Source: Palleronia rufa (GTDB taxonomy: Bacteria; Pseudomonadota; Alphaproteobacteria; Rhodobacterales; Rhodobacteraceae). Taken from it: a stretch of 64,000 nt of DNA. The notes beneath the pieces are model-generated. The model did not search any database. It saw only the letters and a list, made by a program, of their open reading frames with translations, and was not told where the DNA came from. How positions within the stretch are numbered: position 1 is the stretch's first letter; each line of letters opens with the position of its first letter. Positions 25,301-33,674 of this stretch are shown here, piece after piece. Position numbers and translations under genes: made by a program. The stretch spans positions 93,710 to 157,709 of the forward strand of contig NZ_JQEY01000005.1 in assembly GCF_000743715.1 (NCBI RefSeq), in the 5' to 3' direction.

Positions 25301-27147
25301 GGCAGGTGTCGGACCTGGAGGCGACCCCGCGCTTCGACGGCGAAGCCTCGGTGCGGGCGTCCGACCTGTCGCGGTTCCGCACTCTTGCCAACCGGCCGCT
25401 GTCCGGTTCGGTAACGGTGGACGCTTCCGGAAGCGCGACCGTGGACGGCTCGGCCTTCGATCTGACGGCGGACGTGCAGGCGGACGGGCTGCGCACGGGC
25501 ATCGCCCAGGCGGACGGCATCCTGTCGGGCGGCCAGACCACCCTGACGGCGGCCCTGTCGCGCGACGGGGCGGAGGCGCCGATCCGGGTCCAGCGGCTGC
25601 GGCTCGATTCGCCGGGGCTGGACGCCACGGCGGACGGCCAGATCCTGGGCGGGGCGAGCGACCTGACCTTCGACGCGCGGCTGGCCGATCTGGGCCAGTT
25701 CGCGCCGGGGCTGAACGGCCCGCTCACCGCAGAGGGCCGCGCCGGGCAATCGGGCGGCAACGTGACGCTGGACGTGGCGCTGACCGGTCCGCAGGGGATC
25801 ACCGCCCGCGTCTCCGGCGAGGTGGCCGAGACCTTCGACCGGGCGAACCTGAACGTGACCGGCAACGCGCCGCTGCGGCTGGCCAACACGTTCATCACGC
25901 CGCGCGCCCTGTCGGGCGATGCCCGGTTCGATCTGGCGCTGGACGGGCCGCTGGCGCCGACCTCCGTCACCGGGACGGTGACGGTATCCGGCGGGCGGCT
26001 GGTCGATCCGGGGGTGCCGCTGGTCCTGAACGACATCCAGGGCACCGCGCGGCTGCAGGGCAGCCAGGCGCAGATCGACCTGTCGGCGAACAAGCAGGAC
26101 GGCGGGTCGCTGCGCCTGACCGGTCCGGTGTCGCTGAACCCCGGCTATGACGCCGATCTGCGCCTTGAGCTGGCGCGGCTGGTCTTCGAGGATCCGCGTC
26201 TCTACCGCACGCGGATCAATGGCACCGTGACCGTGGCGGGCCCGCTGACGGGGGGGGCGACCATCGGCGGCGACCTGCGCCTGGGTGAGACGGAACTGCG
26301 GATCCCGTCCACCGGGCTGGGCGTGACCGGGCCGATTCCGGACGGGCTGGTGCATGAGAACGAACCTTCGGACGTGCGCCTGACGCGCGAGCGTGCCGGC
26401 CTGGTCGAGACGCCGGGTTCCGGCGGCGGCGGGGGCGGCGGCGGCGGCGTGGCGTTCCCGCTGGATCTGACGATCCGGGCGGAAAACCGCATCTTCGTGC
26501 GCGGCCGCGGTGTGGATGCGGAGCTGGGCGGGCAGCTTGCCCTTGGCGGAACCACGGCGAACGTGATCCCGTCCGGGCAGTTCGACCTGATCCGCGGCCG
26601 CATCAACATCCTGGGCAAGCGGCTGGTCCTGGAGGAAGGCAGCGTGACGCTGCAGGGCGATTTCGACCCCAGGCTGCGGCTGGTCGCCCGGACCGACGCC
26701 GGCGACGTTACGGTGCTGATCGTGGTCGAGGGCCAGGCGACCGAGCCGAACATCGCCTTCCGGTCGGAACCGCAACTGCCGGAGGATGAGGTTCTGGCGC
26801 GGCTGCTGTTCGGCAAGTCGATCGAGAACATCTCTCCGCTGCAGGCGGCGCAGCTGGCGTCTGCCGTGGCGACGCTGGCGGGTCGGGGCGGCGACGGGAT
26901 CGTGTCGCGGCTGCGCCAGAGCACCGGGCTGGACGACCTGGACGTGACCACGGACGCGGCCGGCAATGTCGGCCTGCGGGCGGGCAAGTATGTCTCGGAA
27001 AACGTCTATACGAATGTGGAGATCGACTCGGCCGGGGAGGCGCAGATCAACCTGAACCTCGACGTGACGGATTCGATCACGGTGCGCGGCGGCGCGGCCA
27101 ATACCGGAGAGACGACGCTGGGAATTTTTTTCGAGCGCGACTACTGA
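22378..27147 (+). CDS. tamB: TamB, translocation and assembly module inner-membrane protein
   Basis: 1589 aa, the largest gene here. The ATG at 22378 has GAGGAG 6 bases upstream. An N-terminal signal-anchor (LMRIAVLAAGLGAIPVMA) is followed by a very long repetitive beta-rich body in which units of about 140 residues recur (LLAGTTDIEAEVAREG, LLAGVTDLDIQASKDG, and ADLSNFTVFAGRDLGGSVDLS, ADLSVFSAIADRDLGGSFDLS). The C-terminal TamB/DUF490 domain has FDLIRGRINILGKRL, PQLPEDEVLARLLFGKS and a terminal FFERDY. A poly-Gly run lies near 26424-26449. It spans the periplasm and moves lipid or barrel substrates with TamA. Confidence 0.93.
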   Translation: MRNLMRIAVLAAGLGAIPVMAQDTADDGGGFLENLIEDRLSTEGTQVRVRGFEGALSSRATIAQIEISDADGPWLTVNGAVLDWNRRALLRGRLDVQELTAEEIVMPRRPRGQAKTNAPTPEAQPFSLPDLPVAIEIGRISAQRIELGQPVIGEAAELSLDGSASLADGSGAVDITAERLDAETGTFRIAGSFDSGSRELQIDVSVDEGPDGIIASLIDLPGRPALSATIDGSGPLSEFDTSIELTTDGEPRLAGTVALREVDGTQGFVVDLGGDVTALFLPTYRPFFGDNVQLRATGAQLQGGGFRLSELDLSAQSLQLQGQVSVGADGVPDLIDVTGEIASADGPVLLPVGGEVRVDRVDLDVAFDASQGEDWTGRVAVEGLDRPGVAAGRVALDGGGTIAGSGDTLAVAAGFDFGVEGLSLDDGGLGAALGDSIDGRIELGYRAGDPIVMDLLRLAGAGFRLEGNGQVDPDGDNVPLALTARLDAEDLSVFSALAGQTLTGGASADLDLSAQALSGAFDVTLEGRGQELGVGIAQVDPLLAGTTALSVDAARDESGLTVRELALTSDALDVTATADLTSDGGTAQADVRIDDLGRIDPDLEGPATLAFSAARPQDVWTVDLDASGADARIIGNATIAELDAESPLARFDLEVAAADLSNFTVFAGRDLGGSVDLSTDGQTRLNLRDATATLSGTMTDVWIAQEEVDRLLAGTTDIEAEVAREGPQIRVPRLRIANPQITATGEALIASGQSDVQARISLAELSRIVDAMSGPAEIVLDAQETAEGWTVNLNGDGAGAQIAADATVTELDAEAPLVAGTANVQAADLSVFSAIADRDLGGSFDLSVDGRLRTDLSRAEAGITGQTTDLALGQPELDRLLAGVTDLDIQASKDGGRLLVPRLSLTNPQIGVDGNVRYGTGDGAVEAKIVMPDLAAVVPEMSGRGEVTLFAEETGGAWQVSLDGSGAGAAVEVLGQVSDLEATPRFDGEASVRASDLSRFRTLANRPLSGSVTVDASGSATVDGSAFDLTADVQADGLRTGIAQADGILSGGQTTLTAALSRDGAEAPIRVQRLRLDSPGLDATADGQILGGASDLTFDARLADLGQFAPGLNGPLTAEGRAGQSGGNVTLDVALTGPQGITARVSGEVAETFDRANLNVTGNAPLRLANTFITPRALSGDARFDLALDGPLAPTSVTGTVTVSGGRLVDPGVPLVLNDIQGTARLQGSQAQIDLSANKQDGGSLRLTGPVSLNPGYDADLRLELARLVFEDPRLYRTRINGTVTVAGPLTGGATIGGDLRLGETELRIPSTGLGVTGPIPDGLVHENEPSDVRLTRERAGLVETPGSGGGGGGGGGVAFPLDLTIRAENRIFVRGRGVDAELGGQLALGGTTANVIPSGQFDLIRGRINILGKRLVLEEGSVTLQGDFDPRLRLVARTDAGDVTVLIVVEGQATEPNIAFRSEPQLPEDEVLARLLFGKSIENISPLQAAQLASAVATLAGRGGDGIVSRLRQSTGLDDLDVTTDAAGNVGLRAGKYVSENVYTNVEIDSAGEAQINLNLDVTDSITVRGGAANTGETTLGIFFERDY

Positions 27148-27259
27148 GAGACAAAAGACACGTTTTCTTGATTGAACAGGATTAGGCTGACTCTCAGGAA
27201 ACCAAACCGCGGCCCCGTGTATTGGTCGGTCAAGGGGGCGGTAGAACGAGAGAGCAGCC

Positions 27260-27451
27260 ATGATCTTCTGGTCATTCATTTCCTTTGCGATTGCCCTGGT
27301 CGCCGGCCTGTTCGGGTTCGGCGGCTCCGCGAGTGCGGCCGCGGGTGTGTTCCAGATCGTGTTCTTTGTCTTTTTCGCGCTGTCGGTCGTCCTCTTCGCT
27401 GTGAAGCTTGCGCGCGACCACGAGGCCGGGCGGTTTACCGACGCGGAGTGA
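27260..27451 (+). CDS. DUF1328 small membrane protein (YtjA/UPF0391 family)
   Basis: 63 aa. Two hydrophobic segments (FWSFISFAIALVAGLFGFGG, then AAGVFQIVFFVFFALSVVLFAVKL) with the GFGG and AxGxxxI spacing typical of UPF0391 proteins, and a charged end. Function unknown; in several bacteria members are stress-induced. The upstream 112 bp contains GGAAAC at about 27198, but it does not fit the EcfG -35/-10 pair found elsewhere in the window. Confidence 0.8.
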   Translation: MIFWSFISFAIALVAGLFGFGGSASAAAGVFQIVFFVFFALSVVLFAVKLARDHEAGRFTDAE

Positions 27452-27754
27452 TCCGCGAGGGGTTTGACGAGGCGAACCCTCCAACCCAAGGACGCAACGA
27501 TCGCCGCAGCCGATGGTCGGAGATGAGGGACCGGACCGGTTCGATGGTGGTATGACATTCTCTGTCAGAAGACTTCCCGTCCCGGCGCTGTGTGAGGCGC
27601 AAGAACCTCTGTGCACGACGGTTCCGCAGTAGAGAGAGCCGGCGGGCCGTTCGGTGGAGGGAAATGCGCCACCTGACTGTCAAGCGGATCCCGCAAGCTC
27701 CGCTGACGGTCCGCCGATGATCCCCCCCCCGCGGCCGCCAGCTTCGCGCAGGTC
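27452..27754. other. Intergenic region between DUF1328 gene and phyR
   Basis: 303 bp without a supported gene. It holds a GAGGGGTT/AACCCTC inverted pair shortly after the DUF1328 stop, a TGACA-N5-TGTCA inverted repeat near 27553, and a run of C at about 27723. phyR ends at its right border, so part of this may be the phyR 3' end, although I see no T-rich terminator. Confidence 0.5.
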
Positions 27755-28579
27755 TCAGCCGGCCTTGAGCGGCTCCGTAGACGAGAAAAACATCGCCTGG
27801 CTGACGGCGGAGCGGACCTGCTCTTCGGAATAGGGCTTGGCGATCAGAAAGGCCGGTTCCGGCTTGTCGCCGGTCAGGAGCCGCTCCGGGAAAGCGGTGA
27901 TGAAGATCACCGGCAGATCCCCGAACTGTGCCAGAATATCGTTCACCGCGTCGATGCCGCTGGAGTTGTCGGCCAGCTGGATGTCCGCCAGAATGAGATC
28001 GGGCCGGTCCTTGGCCCCAAGATCGACAGCAGCATCGCGAGTGCGGGCGATACCCGTGACACTGTGGCCCATTTCCGAGACGATGGAGTGGATGTCCATG
28101 GCGATGATCGCCTCGTCCTCGATGATCATCACCTTGCCGGTCATGGATTTCTCCATCTCTGCGATGGCGATGTCTACCAGGCTGGACGCCTCTTCCGGGG
28201 CCAGATCCATCACCCGGCCGATTTCTTCGTGATCGAACCCTTCGATGGTGGACAGAAGCAGCGCCTCTCTGGTGTTGTTCGTCAGCCCCGACATGTGGTC
28301 CAGTGCGCGGCTCTCCATCCGGTTCACGGGATCTTCGGTATCGGCTGTGGGCGCCCCGGCGGTGGACCAGATCATGTGGAATGCCCGAAACAGCGCGACC
28401 TTGGGGTCGAGCGAGCGCTCGAAGATCGCCGGCTCCTGCAGGATGGCCTCCAGCGTGGCGGCGGCATAGTTGTCCCCGGTCCGTTGCGACCCGGTCAGGG
28501 CACGGGCATAACGGCGCAGGAAAGGGAGTTCGTCACCGATGATGTCGGAGAGGTCGATCTGCTCGGCTTTGAAGGACAT
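27755..28579 (-). CDS. phyR: General stress response regulator PhyR
   Basis: 274 aa from the ATG at 28579. Domain order is diagnostic: residues 1-140 are an ECF-sigma-like domain (LPFLRRYARALTGSQRTGDNYAAA, then NTREALLLSTIEGFDHEEIGRVM), followed at about 147 by a receiver domain (VMIIEDEAIIAMDIHSIVSEM) with phospho-acceptor D199 in LADIQ and conserved K248. When phosphorylated, the sigma-like domain binds NepR and frees EcfG, which redirects RNA polymerase to stress genes. Divergent from nepR across 111 bp, with EcfG-type promoters in both directions. Confidence 0.96.
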   Translation of the reverse strand: MSFKAEQIDLSDIIGDELPFLRRYARALTGSQRTGDNYAAATLEAILQEPAIFERSLDPKVALFRAFHMIWSTAGAPTADTEDPVNRMESRALDHMSGLTNNTREALLLSTIEGFDHEEIGRVMDLAPEEASSLVDIAIAEMEKSMTGKVMIIEDEAIIAMDIHSIVSEMGHSVTGIARTRDAAVDLGAKDRPDLILADIQLADNSSGIDAVNDILAQFGDLPVIFITAFPERLLTGDKPEPAFLIAKPYSEEQVRSAVSQAMFFSSTEPLKAG

Positions 28580-28611
28580 ACGGAGGGCGGCTCCTGAAAC
28601 TGAATTCACTG

Positions 28612-28644
28612 GGGAACAAACAGGACCATGCGGCGTTTGTTCCC
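28612..28644. promoter_or_regulatory. Divergent EcfG-dependent promoters in an inverted repeat
   Basis: GGGAACAAAC (28612-28621) and its exact reverse complement GTTTGTTCCC (28635-28644) are separated by 13 bp. On the plus strand, GGAAC (28613-28617) - N16 - CGTT (28634-28637) matches the alphaproteobacterial EcfG consensus toward nepR, with about 45 nt of leader. On the minus strand, GGAAC (28643-28639) - N16 - TGTT (28622-28619) points at phyR, with about 33 nt of leader. The -35 box of each promoter overlaps the -10 box of the other. Confidence 0.85.
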
Positions 28645-28690
28645 GTCTCGGGCCGATATATTCTTCACACCACAAGTGGCACCCATCCTT

Positions 28691-28855
28691 ATGTCGAAAG
28701 ACAAGAAAAAGACATCGAGCTTCATGCAGCAATTCAACGAGAACCTGCGGAAAGTCTACGAGCAGGAGGATGACGTTCCGGACCGTTTCCAGCAATTGCT
28801 CCAGCAGTTGAAGGAAAAGGAAAACGAGAAAGACAGGGACGCCCGGAATGACTGA
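28691..28855 (+). CDS. nepR: Anti-sigma factor NepR
   Basis: 54 aa. The central stretch FMQQFNENLRKVYEQ, then VPDRFQQLLQQL, is the NepR core of two helices that clamp EcfG or PhyR; both ends are charged and probably disordered. Position between phyR and ecfG is canonical. The ribosome site before the ATG is weak, and the stop lies 8 bases inside ecfG, so the two are translationally coupled, which suits an anti-sigma/sigma pair. Confidence 0.93.
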   Translation: MSKDKKKTSSFMQQFNENLRKVYEQEDDVPDRFQQLLQQLKEKENEKDRDARND

Positions 28856-29414
28856 GGTCGCGCATCGCGATCCGCGAGACGAACTGGTCGAGCATCTCGG
28901 CGCGCTGCGCGCTTTCGCGATGTCGCTGACGCGGAACTCGGCCGCGGCGGACGATCTGGTGCAGGACACCATCGAGAAGGCGTGGAAGAACATGGACAAG
29001 TTCCAGCCGGGCACCAACCTGCGCGCCTGGCTGTTCACCATTCAGCGCAACGCCTTCTATTCGATCCGGCGCAAGGCCAAGCGGGAAGTCGCGGATGTGG
29101 ACGGGGCGATGGCCGCGTCCCTGTCGGAAAAGCCCGCGCACGACGGGCGGCTGGCGCTCAACGACTTCCGCAAGGCGTTCGAGCAGCTACCCGACGAACA
29201 GCGCGAGGCGCTGATGCTGGTCGGCGCCTCCGGCTTTGCCTATGAGGAGGCGGCGGAGATGTGCGGCGTCGCGGTCGGCACGATCAAGAGCCGAGCGAAC
29301 CGCGGGCGCCGGCGCCTGGCCGAACTCATGGGTCTCGACCCGCATGAAGATCCGGTGATCGGCGACACGACCAACGATTCGGTGATGACGTCGAGCCAAT
29401 CGCGTCAGGGGTAG
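28848..29414 (+). CDS. ecfG: General stress ECF sigma factor EcfG
   Basis: 188 aa. Region 2 is LRAFAMSLTRNSAAADDLVQDTI with AWLFTIQRNAFYSIRRK, the -10 recognition and melting part. Region 4 is FEQLPDEQREALMLVGASGFAYEEAAEMCGV, then VGTIKSRANRGRRRL, the -35 reader. Length and motifs are those of group ECF15/EcfG. It is released from NepR by phosphorylated PhyR and transcribes its own locus from the GGAAC-N16-CGTT promoter upstream. It is followed after three bases by the histidine kinase. Confidence 0.95.
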   Translation: MTEVAHRDPRDELVEHLGALRAFAMSLTRNSAAADDLVQDTIEKAWKNMDKFQPGTNLRAWLFTIQRNAFYSIRRKAKREVADVDGAMAASLSEKPAHDGRLALNDFRKAFEQLPDEQREALMLVGASGFAYEEAAEMCGVAVGTIKSRANRGRRRLAELMGLDPHEDPVIGDTTNDSVMTSSQSRQG

Positions 29415-29417
29415 GCC

Positions 29418-31133
29418 ATGCTGACTGCGGGACGCGGGATAGACGGGCTCGACCGGCTGGACGTGCGTCTTGTGGCGCTCTTGGGGCTGGCCCTGCTGCC
29501 CATCGGCCTGATCGCCATGGTCCAGACCTACCGCGTCATCTCGGAGGCCGACCGCAATGCCCAGGCCGCGCTCACCGGCGCCACTCTGAGCGCGGCGACG
29601 GTCGAGCGCGAGACGCTGCTGCGCGTGCGGGGTGGAAGCCAGGTGGCCTCCAAGCTGATTCCCAGCCTTCTGGACACGCCCGGGCTGTGCTCGGACTACA
29701 TGTCGGATTTCGTCGAGGCATCCGACACTCTGACGTTCGCCGGGTTCGTGAACCGAGAGGGACGGGTCGTTTGCGGCTCGGACGGGGCCGGTGCCGATGT
29801 CAGCGGATCGAAGGTATTCCAGGACTTCCGGGCCGATCCGCGCCCCGACATCTCTGCGGTGTTCGGACAGGTCAGCGGCCGCAACGTGCTTGTCGTGACG
29901 GAACCGGTCCTGATCCGCGGCGAATTGGCAGGCTACGTTGCACTGTCGGTGCCGCACAGGTCGCTGAGCCTGCCGATGGACGAGAGTCTGGGCCTGTCCC
30001 CGATCCTGTCGCTGACCTTCACCGCTGCCGGGCGCTTGCTCTGGGCCCCGGATGAGGGTGACGCGCTGGCGGCGGAATTGCCGGCCGACCAGCCCTTGTC
30101 CGCCTTCGCGGCGGCTGGGCCGATGACCATGACGGCCCGGTCCAAAAGCGGCCGCAAGCGGATCTATACCGTAGCCCCGCTGGTGCCGGGAGAGATATAT
30201 GCCTTGGCGGTCTGGCCGCCGAACGCGACGCGTACCTCCGGGCTGACCGCGGCAAGCGCGATCCTGTTCCCGCTGCTGATGTGGCTGGTGTCTATCGGAG
30301 TGGCCTATTTCGCGGTCCACCGTCTGGTCGTACGCCATATCCGCTATCTGCGGCTGAGGATCCGCGCGTTCACAGCCAACCGCCGGATCATGGCGCCGCA
30401 ATACGGACCCGACACGCCGTCCGACCTGCGAGAGGTGATCGAGGCGTTCCACCAGATGACCGAGCGGATCGTCCGCGACGAGGCGGATCTGGAGAACAAC
30501 CTGCACGAAAAGGACGTCCTGCTGAAGGAGGTCCACCACCGGGTGAAGAACAATCTCCAGCTTATCGCGTCGATGATGAACATGCAGCTTCGCAAGGCCG
30601 AGGAGGGCGAGACGAAATTCGTCCTGCGGCGGTTGCAGGACCGTGTGCTGGGGCTGGCGACGATCCACCGCAATCTCTATCAGGCCACCGTGCTCAGCCG
30701 GGTGAACTCCAGCAAGCTGATCCATGAACTGGTGGCGCAATCCGTACGGAGCGCCGATGCGGAAGCGCGCGCCGTGGATCTGCGCGTCGATGTGGATGAG
30801 GTCGCGCTCTATCCCGACCAGGCTGTGCCGCTGTCGCTTCTGATCACCGAGACGGTGACCAACGCGCTGAAATACGTCGGCAAGCCCGAGGACGGTCCGG
30901 CCTGGATCGAACTGACGCTCCGCACCCAGCCCGACGGGACGGTTCGCCTTTATGTCGCGAACTCCCTGGGGACACCCCTGGGCGACGGGTCGCGTTTTTC
31001 CACCGGGCTGGGCACGCAGCTGATCCAGGCCTTCGCGCTCCAGCTCGATGCCGATGCGACGATCGCCGAGGACGACGGGCAGTTCACCGTCGAGGCCGCG
31101 TTCCGGCCCAGCCAGTTCGCCGAAGAGCAATGA
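29418..31133 (+). CDS. HWE/HisKA_2-type sensor histidine kinase, PhyK-like
   Basis: 571 aa. Transmembrane segment near residues 17-36, a periplasmic Cache-like sensor region (about 40-270), a second membrane segment near 280-300 and a HAMP-like linker. Then a HisKA_2 dimerisation domain: LLKEVHHRVKNNLQLIASMMNMQ spans residues 368-390, with probable phospho-His 374. A HATPase domain follows (LSLLITETVTNALKY, then FSTGLGTQLIQAFALQL). Location directly behind ecfG makes it the likely phosphodonor of PhyR. The signal sensed is unknown. The stop overlaps the next gene (ATGA), so the operon does not end here. Confidence 0.88.
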   Translation: MLTAGRGIDGLDRLDVRLVALLGLALLPIGLIAMVQTYRVISEADRNAQAALTGATLSAATVERETLLRVRGGSQVASKLIPSLLDTPGLCSDYMSDFVEASDTLTFAGFVNREGRVVCGSDGAGADVSGSKVFQDFRADPRPDISAVFGQVSGRNVLVVTEPVLIRGELAGYVALSVPHRSLSLPMDESLGLSPILSLTFTAAGRLLWAPDEGDALAAELPADQPLSAFAAAGPMTMTARSKSGRKRIYTVAPLVPGEIYALAVWPPNATRTSGLTAASAILFPLLMWLVSIGVAYFAVHRLVVRHIRYLRLRIRAFTANRRIMAPQYGPDTPSDLREVIEAFHQMTERIVRDEADLENNLHEKDVLLKEVHHRVKNNLQLIASMMNMQLRKAEEGETKFVLRRLQDRVLGLATIHRNLYQATVLSRVNSSKLIHELVAQSVRSADAEARAVDLRVDVDEVALYPDQAVPLSLLITETVTNALKYVGKPEDGPAWIELTLRTQPDGTVRLYVANSLGTPLGDGSRFSTGLGTQLIQAFALQLDADATIAEDDGQFTVEAAFRPSQFAEEQ

Positions 31134-32683
31134 CAGACCGGCCAGAGCCCCTAGATACGGTCCGCTATCTTCTCACCGCAGAAGAGGCATGGCCCGCCTT
31201 CGAAGAGGCCGTGCTGGACGCGAAGAGCCGCATCGTCGGCGGGTTCCGCGTCTTCGACCCGGCGACGAAGCTGCGCTCCGAGGCGGGCCGGAAGGTCGGC
31301 GACGACTGGTTCGATCTGCTGGTCCATGTCCTGGGCAAGGGGGTGCGGCTGGACCTGATCCTGTCGGATTTCGACCCTATCGTTGCGCCGGACATGCATC
31401 AGCTCACGTGGTCCAGCATGCGCAAGTTCGCGGCCCTGCGAGAGGCCGCCGGCCCCGATGCGCGGCTTTCGGTGATCCCGGCCATGCACCCCGCGGAGGC
31501 CGGCGCCGTGGCGCAGGTGGCGCTCTGGCCGAAGGTCTGGCAGGAGCTTCACGACGTCCGCGACTGGTTGAACGACCGCCCCCCGGAGGAGCGGCGGACC
31601 TGCTTTACGGATCTGCCGGGCACTCACGCCTGGCTCCGGCTCGACGACGAGGGCCGGATCGAGACCCACAGCCCCAGCCCGCCGCCGCTGCATACGGTGT
31701 CGCACCACCAGAAGCTGGCCGTCATCGACGGGCACGTTCTCTATATCGGCGGACTCGACCTGAACCCGCGGCGCTACGATACCAAGGTCCACCATCGCGC
31801 GGCCGAAGAGACCTGGCACGACGTGCAGATCCTGGTCACCGGCAAGGCCGCCGGCCATGCGGAGGCGCATCTGGACACGATGCTCGACGCCGTGGCCGGA
31901 CGGGGCGAAATCAGCGCGGACGGCCACGGCTTCTGCCGCACCCTGTCGCGCTGGAAAAAGAACCGGGTTTCCATGGCGCCGGAGATCGTGCGGACATCGA
32001 TCGCCGACCACACGATGGACCGGGTGTCCCGCGCAACGACCTGCCTGTACTTCGAAACGCAGTTCTTCCGCGACAGGGCACTGGCCGACGCGCTGGCCCG
32101 GCGCGCTGGGGAGGTGCCGGACCTGGAAGTGCTGTTCGTCCTGCCGGCCGCGCCAGAGGTCATCGCCTTCGAGAAGCGCACCAAGCTAGACGCGCGCTAC
32201 GGCGAGTTCCTGCAGGCCGAATGCGTCCGCAAGCTGATGGCCGCCTTCGGCGACCGGGTCTATTTCGCCTCCCCGGCCCAGCGCCGAAGCGCCCGCGCGG
32301 GGCTGTGCGACGAGAACGACCGCGCCGTCCATCATGGCGCCCCGTTGATCTACGTGCACGCCAAGGTGTCGGTCTTCGACCGCACATCGGTGCTGGTGAG
32401 TTCCGCCAATCTCAACAGCCGATCCCTGCAGTGGGATACGGAGGCGGGCCTGATCCGCGACGATCCCGCATTCGCGCGCACCGTCCTGCAGCGGTCGCTG
32501 GCCCACTGGATCCCGGACGCGCCCGTGGACCCCGACGCCCCACTGGTCGGGCAGATCAGGGAAATCGCGGAACTCGACGCCGTGCGCCAGCCAGAAAACC
32601 GGTCCAGCTATCTGTTGCCCTACGATGTGACGCGGGCAGAAGCCTTCGGGATGAACCTGCCGGTTCCCGAAGGTCTGGTGTGA
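31130..32683 (+). CDS. Phospholipase D-like / cardiolipin synthase-like protein
   Basis: 517 aa. It has two HxKxxxxD motifs. The first is H193-x-K195-x4-D200 followed by YIGGLD; the second is H410-x-K412-x4-D417 followed by SSANLNSRSLQWDTEAGL. The two histidines form the PLD-superfamily active site. No signal peptide or clear membrane segment is seen, unlike bacterial cardiolipin synthase, so it may act from the cytoplasmic face on phosphodiester lipids. It is translationally coupled to the stress kinase by a 4-base overlap, implying stress control. Confidence 0.88.
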   Translation: MTDRPEPLDTVRYLLTAEEAWPAFEEAVLDAKSRIVGGFRVFDPATKLRSEAGRKVGDDWFDLLVHVLGKGVRLDLILSDFDPIVAPDMHQLTWSSMRKFAALREAAGPDARLSVIPAMHPAEAGAVAQVALWPKVWQELHDVRDWLNDRPPEERRTCFTDLPGTHAWLRLDDEGRIETHSPSPPPLHTVSHHQKLAVIDGHVLYIGGLDLNPRRYDTKVHHRAAEETWHDVQILVTGKAAGHAEAHLDTMLDAVAGRGEISADGHGFCRTLSRWKKNRVSMAPEIVRTSIADHTMDRVSRATTCLYFETQFFRDRALADALARRAGEVPDLEVLFVLPAAPEVIAFEKRTKLDARYGEFLQAECVRKLMAAFGDRVYFASPAQRRSARAGLCDENDRAVHHGAPLIYVHAKVSVFDRTSVLVSSANLNSRSLQWDTEAGLIRDDPAFARTVLQRSLAHWIPDAPVDPDAPLVGQIREIAELDAVRQPENRSSYLLPYDVTRAEAFGMNLPVPEGLV

Positions 32684-32717
32684 GGGAACGATCCGGATAC
32701 GCGGACGTTTGCGCGCC

Positions 32718-33674
32718 ATGACCATCCTCGATGTCCTGCCGGAGCCGAACGACCGTGCCGGAGAGCCGCGCCGCGTCGGGATCGAGGTCGAATGCGGCGG
32801 CCTTCCCGAGGATCGCGTGGCCGAACTTGTCGCGGAAGAGCTGGGCGGCGCGCCGCGGCGCACCGGCGCCTATGTCTGGGAGGTGCCGGGCGGTGAGCTT
32901 GGCCGGGTCGAGGTCCTGCTGGACACGGCCATGCGCGACCGCGTGCAGGGGGATGTGGGCCGGGCCGGCCTGGATCTGGGCCGCGCGGTCATTCCCGTGG
33001 AGTTCGTCACCCAGCCGATCCTGCCCGGGCAGATTCCCCGGATCGACTCGCTTTGCCGGCGTCTGGCGGCGGCGGGCGCGACCGGCACCCAGGACGGGAT
33101 CGCGCTGGGGTTCGGCGTTCACCTCAATGTGGCGCTGGCGGGGCTGGATCTGGACGGGATCCAGCCGGTCCTGACCGCCTTTGCCCTGGTCGAGGACTGG
33201 ATGCGCGCACGGATGCGGCTGGACCCGTCGCGGCGGCTGCTGCCGTTCGTGGACACCTATCCCACGGTGCTGCTGGACCGGCTGTGCGACCCCGAGACGA
33301 CCTGGACCCTGGCCCGGCTGATGTCGGCCTATCTGGAGACGGCGCCGACCCGGAACCACGCCCTGGACGTTCTGCCGATCCTCAAAGAGATCGACGCCGC
33401 GCGCGTGGTCGACGCCGTTCCCGCGATGAAGACGAAGAGCGCGCGACCCGCCTGGCACTACCGCCTGCCGGACTGCCGGATCGACCAGGAGGGCTGGTCG
33501 GTGGCGCTGGAATGGAACCGCTGGTGCTGGGTAGAGCGTGTTGCCGCGGATCCCGTCCTGATGCAGCGGCTGGTCACGGCCTGGCGCGACTACCGGCGGC
33601 GGCGGATCCCGGTGCCGGGGCAATGGGCCGGAACCTCGGCCGAGATTCTGGACCACGAAGGGACTTTCCCATGA
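32718..33674 (+). CDS. Amidoligase family protein
   Basis: 318 aa from the ATG at 32718. The N-terminal RRVGIEVECGG corresponds to the G-x-E-x-E strand of the glutamine-synthetase-like amidoligase fold, and RVEVLLDT and IPVEFVTQPI supply further conserved acidic and beta segments. The family (Amidoligase_2) is predicted to join carboxylates to amines with ATP, for peptide tags or cell-wall-like conjugates; no product is known to me for this type. It is followed by a glutamine-amidotransferase-like hydrolase that overlaps it by 4 bases, a partnership noted for this family. The PLD gene ends 34 bp upstream. Confidence 0.82.
   Translation: MTILDVLPEPNDRAGEPRRVGIEVECGGLPEDRVAELVAEELGGAPRRTGAYVWEVPGGELGRVEVLLDTAMRDRVQGDVGRAGLDLGRAVIPVEFVTQPILPGQIPRIDSLCRRLAAAGATGTQDGIALGFGVHLNVALAGLDLDGIQPVLTAFALVEDWMRARMRLDPSRRLLPFVDTYPTVLLDRLCDPETTWTLARLMSAYLETAPTRNHALDVLPILKEIDAARVVDAVPAMKTKSARPAWHYRLPDCRIDQEGWSVALEWNRWCWVERVAADPVLMQRLVTAWRDYRRRRIPVPGQWAGTSAEILDHEGTFP

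Noticed and set aside
26424-26449. Poly-glycine run in tamB as a possible slippage or phase-variation tract
   Set aside because: It is built of mixed GGC/GGG codons rather than a mononucleotide run, and the frame is intact on both sides.
22205-27147. Tandem-like internal repeats in tamB as a mobile or CRISPR-like array
   Set aside because: The repeats are in-frame protein repeats of the TamB beta-helix with divergent DNA, not direct DNA repeats with spacers.
27190-27230. EcfG-type promoter before the DUF1328 gene
   Set aside because: The -35-like box is GGAAAC and no GTT-type -10 lies at 16-17 bp, so the consensus is not met.
23218-27558. 1446-codon minus-strand frame antisense to tamB
   Set aside because: Composition is Arg/Gln/His-rich with the repeat pattern of tamB read backwards. 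A frame shadow of a repetitive high-GC gene.
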